This document shows positions 6,376-8,551 of a stretch of 8,551 bases of DNA, piece after piece. Below the pieces are notes generated by a model, which worked only from the letters and a program-made list of their open reading frames with translations, was not told the origin of the DNA and did no database searches. This DNA comes from DYGX01 sp035325905 (GTDB lineage: Bacteria; Chloroflexota; Anaerolineae; Aggregatilineales; Aggregatilineaceae). A program made the translations under genes and the position numbers. The stretch covers positions 1 to 8,551 of the forward strand of contig DAOKYY010000122.1 in NCBI GenBank assembly GCA_035325905.1. The letters are read 5' to 3'. Numbering within the stretch: position 1 is the first letter of the stretch; every line of letters starts with the position of its first letter.

Positions 6376-6409
6376 ACAAAAAATCCACCTACCCATGAGG
6401 CAGGTGGAT
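6376..6409 (-). terminator. Rho-independent terminator after osmC
   Basis: On the minus strand ATCCACCT and AGGTGGAT form a perfect 8-bp stem (6402-6409 with 6383-6390) around an 11-base loop that can add two G-C pairs. A T-run follows (the stem's final T plus TTTTTGTTT). It starts 31 bases beyond the osmC stop and lies 55 bases before the DUF892 start, so it should largely separate the two genes. No convincing DUF892 promoter is visible in the remaining 50-odd bases. Confidence 0.9.
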
Positions 6410-6440
6410 GATCTTGTGGCGGGTCAGGTGGGGGGATTTG

Positions 6441-6836
6441 TCAGGCTGATTCGAGCGTGCGCACCGAGGTGTGCACGTCAAAGCGCGGCGGGTTCTCCAG
6501 GTGCTTCTTGACCGCGCACAGGCTGGCGGAACGGATCACCGCGTCTTTATACGCTTCCGGGAAATCGGGCGGAAGCTGAATATCCAGCTCGATCTCCTCC
6601 ACCATGCGCGTCATCGGGTTGGTGCGGTTGCGCTGAATGATGCGGATGTCTTCGGTCGGAAGGCCGCGTTGCTGGCAGAAGCTGGCGACGTAAATCCCGG
6701 CGCACGTGCCGATCGACGCCAGGAACAGGCCGAACGGCGCGGGAGCCGAGCCATCCTGATGGGTGGTGATCACCATGCCGCCGGGCATCACCGCGTCAAC
6801 CTGGGCGCCGCCGGGCAGAACAATTTGCATTTCCAT
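6441..6836 (-). CDS. OsmC family protein (putative peroxide reductase / redox protein)
   Basis: OsmC/Ohr-fold proteins are dimeric Cys peroxidases that reduce organic hydroperoxides. In this 131-residue protein the two conserved cysteines are Cys45 in SIGTCAGIYVASFC (41-54), at the start of the central helix, and Cys107 in SASLCAVKKHLENPP (103-117). An extra Cys54 is present. The N-terminal strands include the typical LPGG and DGSAPAPFGLFLAS block before the helix. The sequence looks like the YhfA-like putative redox branch more than classical Ohr, so the substrate is uncertain. The ATG at 6836 is the most upstream in a Met-Glu-Met start; GAGG lies 12 bases upstream, which is long, so the second Met is also possible. 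It is divergent from frr and is followed by a strong terminator. I could not place a promoter. Confidence 0.92.
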   Translation of the reverse strand: MEMQIVLPGGAQVDAVMPGGMVITTHQDGSAPAPFGLFLASIGTCAGIYVASFCQQRGLPTEDIRIIQRNRTNPMTRMVEEIELDIQLPPDFPEAYKDAVIRSASLCAVKKHLENPPRFDVHTSVRTLESA

Positions 6837-7018
6837 GTCGTGGATTATCCTCGTGACTCTTGATTCGTTGGGCGAAAGGCTGTATCAGCCGTCACGATCT
6901 GTCAGATGCGGCTGGGGTCAAAAGGTTGTATCCCCGGTTGCTGCGGAATCGGCCCGGCGCCGCTGTACAATCACTGAGCAGCCTGGCCGGACAGCCCTGC
7001 TTTGCGGCGCGGCCTCGG

Positions 7019-7047
7019 TTGACAACGTATCGTGAATAGGCGACAAT
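7019..7047 (+). promoter_or_regulatory. frr promoter (TTGACA-17-GACAAT)
   Basis: A perfect -35 TTGACA (7019-7024) and a -10 GACAAT (7042-7047, 4 of 6) are 17 bases apart. Transcription would start near 7054, leaving about 52 bases before the frr ATG. A second, weaker candidate further up is TTGATT-17-TATCAG (6860-6865 and 6883-6888). Confidence 0.7.
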
Positions 7048-7105
7048 TTCCGGGCACTGCGGTCCCTTCACGACCAACCATTCTTCTGCTGTGGAGCGTG
7101 ACACG

Positions 7106-7663
7106 ATGATAAAAGATGTTTTGAAGGATGCAGAATCGCGCATGAAAAGCGCGGTGTCCGTGCTGGAAGAGGACCTGATGGGCCTGCGCACAGGCCGCGC
7201 CTCGACCGGGCTGGTCGAAAAGCTGCCGGTCGAGTATTACGGCACGCCGACGCCGCTCTACCAGCTGGCGACCATCTCCGTCCCGGAGCCGCAGTTGATC
7301 GCGATCCGCCCGTTCGACCGGGGCAGCCTGAAGATCATCGAGAAGGCGATCCAGGCGTCGGACCTGGGGCTGACGCCCAACAACGACGGTCAGATCATTC
7401 GTCTGAACATCCCGGCGCTGACGCAAGAGCGCCGCAACGAGCTTCAGAAGATCGTCAGCCGCCGCGTCGAGGAAGCGCGCGTGTCGATCCGCAACATCCG
7501 CCGCGCCGCGATCGACGACATCCGCGAGTTCGAGCGCGAGAAGCTGATCTCCGAGGACGAGAGCAAGCGCGGTCAGGAAGACATCCAGAAGCTGACCGAC
7601 CGGTACATCGAGGAAGTCGAAGCGACCGGCCGGCGCAAAGAGCAGGAGATCAAAGAAGTCTGA
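7106..7663 (+). CDS. frr: Ribosome recycling factor
   Basis: RRF works with EF-G to split post-termination ribosomes and is essential in most bacteria. The 185-residue length equals the family norm. It has the long three-helix bundle (domain I; residues 1-30 and about 105-185) and the inserted beta domain II (about 31-104). The RTGRAS signature is at 28-33 and the conserved helix ARVSIRNIRRAA with Arg129 and Arg132 at 124-135. The ATG at 7106 is chosen (GGAG 9 bases upstream) over an in-frame GTG at 7091, which would overlap that Shine-Dalgarno. The usual upstream partners tsf and pyrH are absent: frr has its own promoter and faces away from osmC. uppS follows 73 bases later, the common order. 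Confidence 0.98.
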   Translation: MIKDVLKDAESRMKSAVSVLEEDLMGLRTGRASTGLVEKLPVEYYGTPTPLYQLATISVPEPQLIAIRPFDRGSLKIIEKAIQASDLGLTPNNDGQIIRLNIPALTQERRNELQKIVSRRVEEARVSIRNIRRAAIDDIREFEREKLISEDESKRGQEDIQKLTDRYIEEVEATGRRKEQEIKEV

Positions 7664-7736
7664 TTTTCGACGGTCAAGGGGGTGGCTCTCGCGCGCACGG
7701 CAGCCCTGCTCTTACCACGGAGAACTGCGATCGAAC

Positions 7737-8459
7737 ATGGCTGATCAGACCAATGGTTTGCCCGCGCACGTGCCTTACCACCTGGCAGTCATCATGGATG
7801 GCAACGGGCGCTGGGCCAAAGCGCGCAATCTCCCCCGGCTGGCGGGGCACCGGGCCGGGGTCGAGAACCTGCGGCGCATCCTGCGCGCGTGCAGCGAGTT
7901 CGGCGTCAAAATCCTGACGATCTACGCCTTTTCGACCGAGAACTGGGGCCGCCCCGAAGCCGAGGTGCGCGGCCTGATGAACATCCTGGAGACCGTGATC
8001 GACCGGGAGCTGAACCAGCTTCACGCCAACGGCGTGCAGCTCCGGCACATCGGCGAGCTGGAGGGGCTGTCGCCCATGCTCCAGCGCAAGGTGCGCAAGG
8101 CAATTGAGCTGACCCGCAACAACGACCAGTTGATCCTCAACATCGCCTTCAACTACGGCGGGCGTCAGGAGCTGCTTCAGGCGATCCGGCGCATTGTCAA
8201 CGACGGGATTCCCCCTGGCGAGATCGACGAGTCGCTGATCGACTATTACCTGTATACCGCCGGGCAGCCCGACCCTGATCTGATCGTGCGCACCGCCGGC
8301 GAGATGCGCCTGAGCAACTTCCTGCTCTGGCAGGCGTCCTACGCGGAATACTACTCGACGCCAGTCTACTGGCCGGACTTCGACCGCGAGGAGTTGCTCA
8401 AGGCGATCACAGATTACGCCCAGCGCGAGCGCCGTTTCGGGCTGGTGCCGCAGACTTAG
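7737..8459 (+). CDS. uppS: Isoprenyl transferase (undecaprenyl diphosphate synthase)
   Basis: This cis-prenyltransferase adds isopentenyl units to farnesyl diphosphate to make the C55 carrier used for peptidoglycan and other wall polymers. It acts in the cytoplasm at the membrane face. The 240-residue protein has the family blocks: VIMDGNGRWAK with catalytic/Mg-binding Asp21, LAGHRAG (35-41), YAFSTENWGRP (63-73), FNYGGRQEL (138-146) and the diphosphate-binding RTAGEMRLSNFLLWQ (185-199; Arg185, Arg191). The canonical form is RTSGE; here the Ser is Ala187. Length is normal. The ATG at 7737 has only GGAGA about 13 bases upstream, so initiation may be weak or coupled to frr. It is probably co-transcribed with frr, with no terminator between them. 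cdsA/dxr, often next, would lie outside the window. Confidence 0.97.
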   Translation: MADQTNGLPAHVPYHLAVIMDGNGRWAKARNLPRLAGHRAGVENLRRILRACSEFGVKILTIYAFSTENWGRPEAEVRGLMNILETVIDRELNQLHANGVQLRHIGELEGLSPMLQRKVRKAIELTRNNDQLILNIAFNYGGRQELLQAIRRIVNDGIPPGEIDESLIDYYLYTAGQPDPDLIVRTAGEMRLSNFLLWQASYAEYYSTPVYWPDFDREELLKAITDYAQRERRFGLVPQT

Positions 8460-8462
8460 CGC

Positions 8463-8516
8463 AAAAGCAGCGGTTAGCAATTAGCGGTTAGCCTTCTGCT
8501 AAGAGCTAACCGCTAT
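8463..8516. repeat. Direct and inverted AGCGGTTAGC repeats after uppS
   Basis: AGCGGTTAGC occurs twice in direct orientation (8469-8478, 8483-8492) with a 14-base period, then once inverted. TAGCGGTTAGC (8482-8492) pairs perfectly over 11 bp with GCTAACCGCTA (8505-8515). The 12-base loop can add three pairs (CTT/AAG) with one bulge, leaving CTGCT. The first copy could pair with the same inverted arm as an alternative stem. The structure begins 4 bases after the uppS stop, so termination is likely, but no T-run follows on the plus strand. It is preceded by AAAAGCAGCG, also found after the UPF0173 gene. Confidence 0.7.
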
Positions 8517-8551
8517 GTGAACTATCGAAAGTCATTGGCGTATCGGCCCGG

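Noticed and set aside
7664..7736. Terminator or small RNA between frr and uppS
   Set aside because: No stable stem with a T-run could be found, so co-transcription is the simpler reading.
7674..8480. Open frame antisense to uppS
   Set aside because: Its translation is the typical reverse-strand shadow of a GC-rich gene, and UppS motifs on the plus strand are unmistakable.
1..8551. tRNA/rRNA genes, CRISPR arrays, transposons, toxin-antitoxin or phage-defence genes
   Set aside because: I looked on both strands for the corresponding motifs and repeat layouts and saw none. The gene content is ordinary chromosomal.

Overview
This GC-rich window carries ten protein genes, nine complete and one running off the left edge. 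All belong to recognisable bacterial families. The gene set (stand-alone gatA, frr followed by uppS, a UPF0173 hydrolase), the LexA sequence type and a GAAC-N4-GTTC type SOS operator suggest a high-GC member of Chloroflexota. That assignment is an inference from gene style and recalled LexA sequences, not a proven placement. I see no tRNA, rRNA, CRISPR array, insertion sequence, phage gene or sign of recent gene transfer, and no gene-free stretch exceeds 300 bases.

Layout. 1-704 (-): 5' part of an acetyl-xylan-esterase/dienelactone-hydrolase-like alpha/beta hydrolase. 903-1703 (+): rhomboid intramembrane serine protease. 1740-1766: bidirectional terminator between rhomboid and the convergent bcp-type peroxiredoxin (1818-2282, -). 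2492-3169 (-): lexA, with a near-ideal sigma70 promoter (TTGACA-18-TATAAT) whose spacer contains the operator GAACCCATGTTC. 3438-4130 (+): UPF0173 beta-lactamase-fold hydrolase with its own divergent promoter. 4129-4240: an unusual pair of decamer arrays in inverted orientation between the hydrolase and the convergent gatA (4219-5697, -). 5827-6321 (-): DUF892/YciF ferritin-like protein. 6376-6409: a strong leftward terminator. 6441-6836 (-): OsmC-family redox protein. 7106-7663 (+): frr, driven by a TTGACA-17-GACAAT promoter. 7737-8459 (+): uppS, followed by a second repeat-rich inverted structure at 8463-8516.

How the genes fit together. Translation and envelope housekeeping (gatA: Gln-tRNA/Asn-tRNA amidation; frr: ribosome recycling; uppS: undecaprenyl carrier) is interleaved with stress functions (lexA: SOS repressor; bcp and OsmC: peroxide removal; DUF892: ferritin-like stress protein). 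Most genes look like single transcription units with their own promoters or terminators, apart from frr-uppS and possibly lexA-bcp.

I found no new multi-gene system. The most unusual signals are (1) the 10-11 bp periodic A-rich/CAGC decamers that start at the stop codons of two converging genes, with related sequence after two other genes, and (2) a LexA whose predicted scissile bond is Ala-Ser instead of Ala-Gly, followed by a Tyr/Asp-rich linker.
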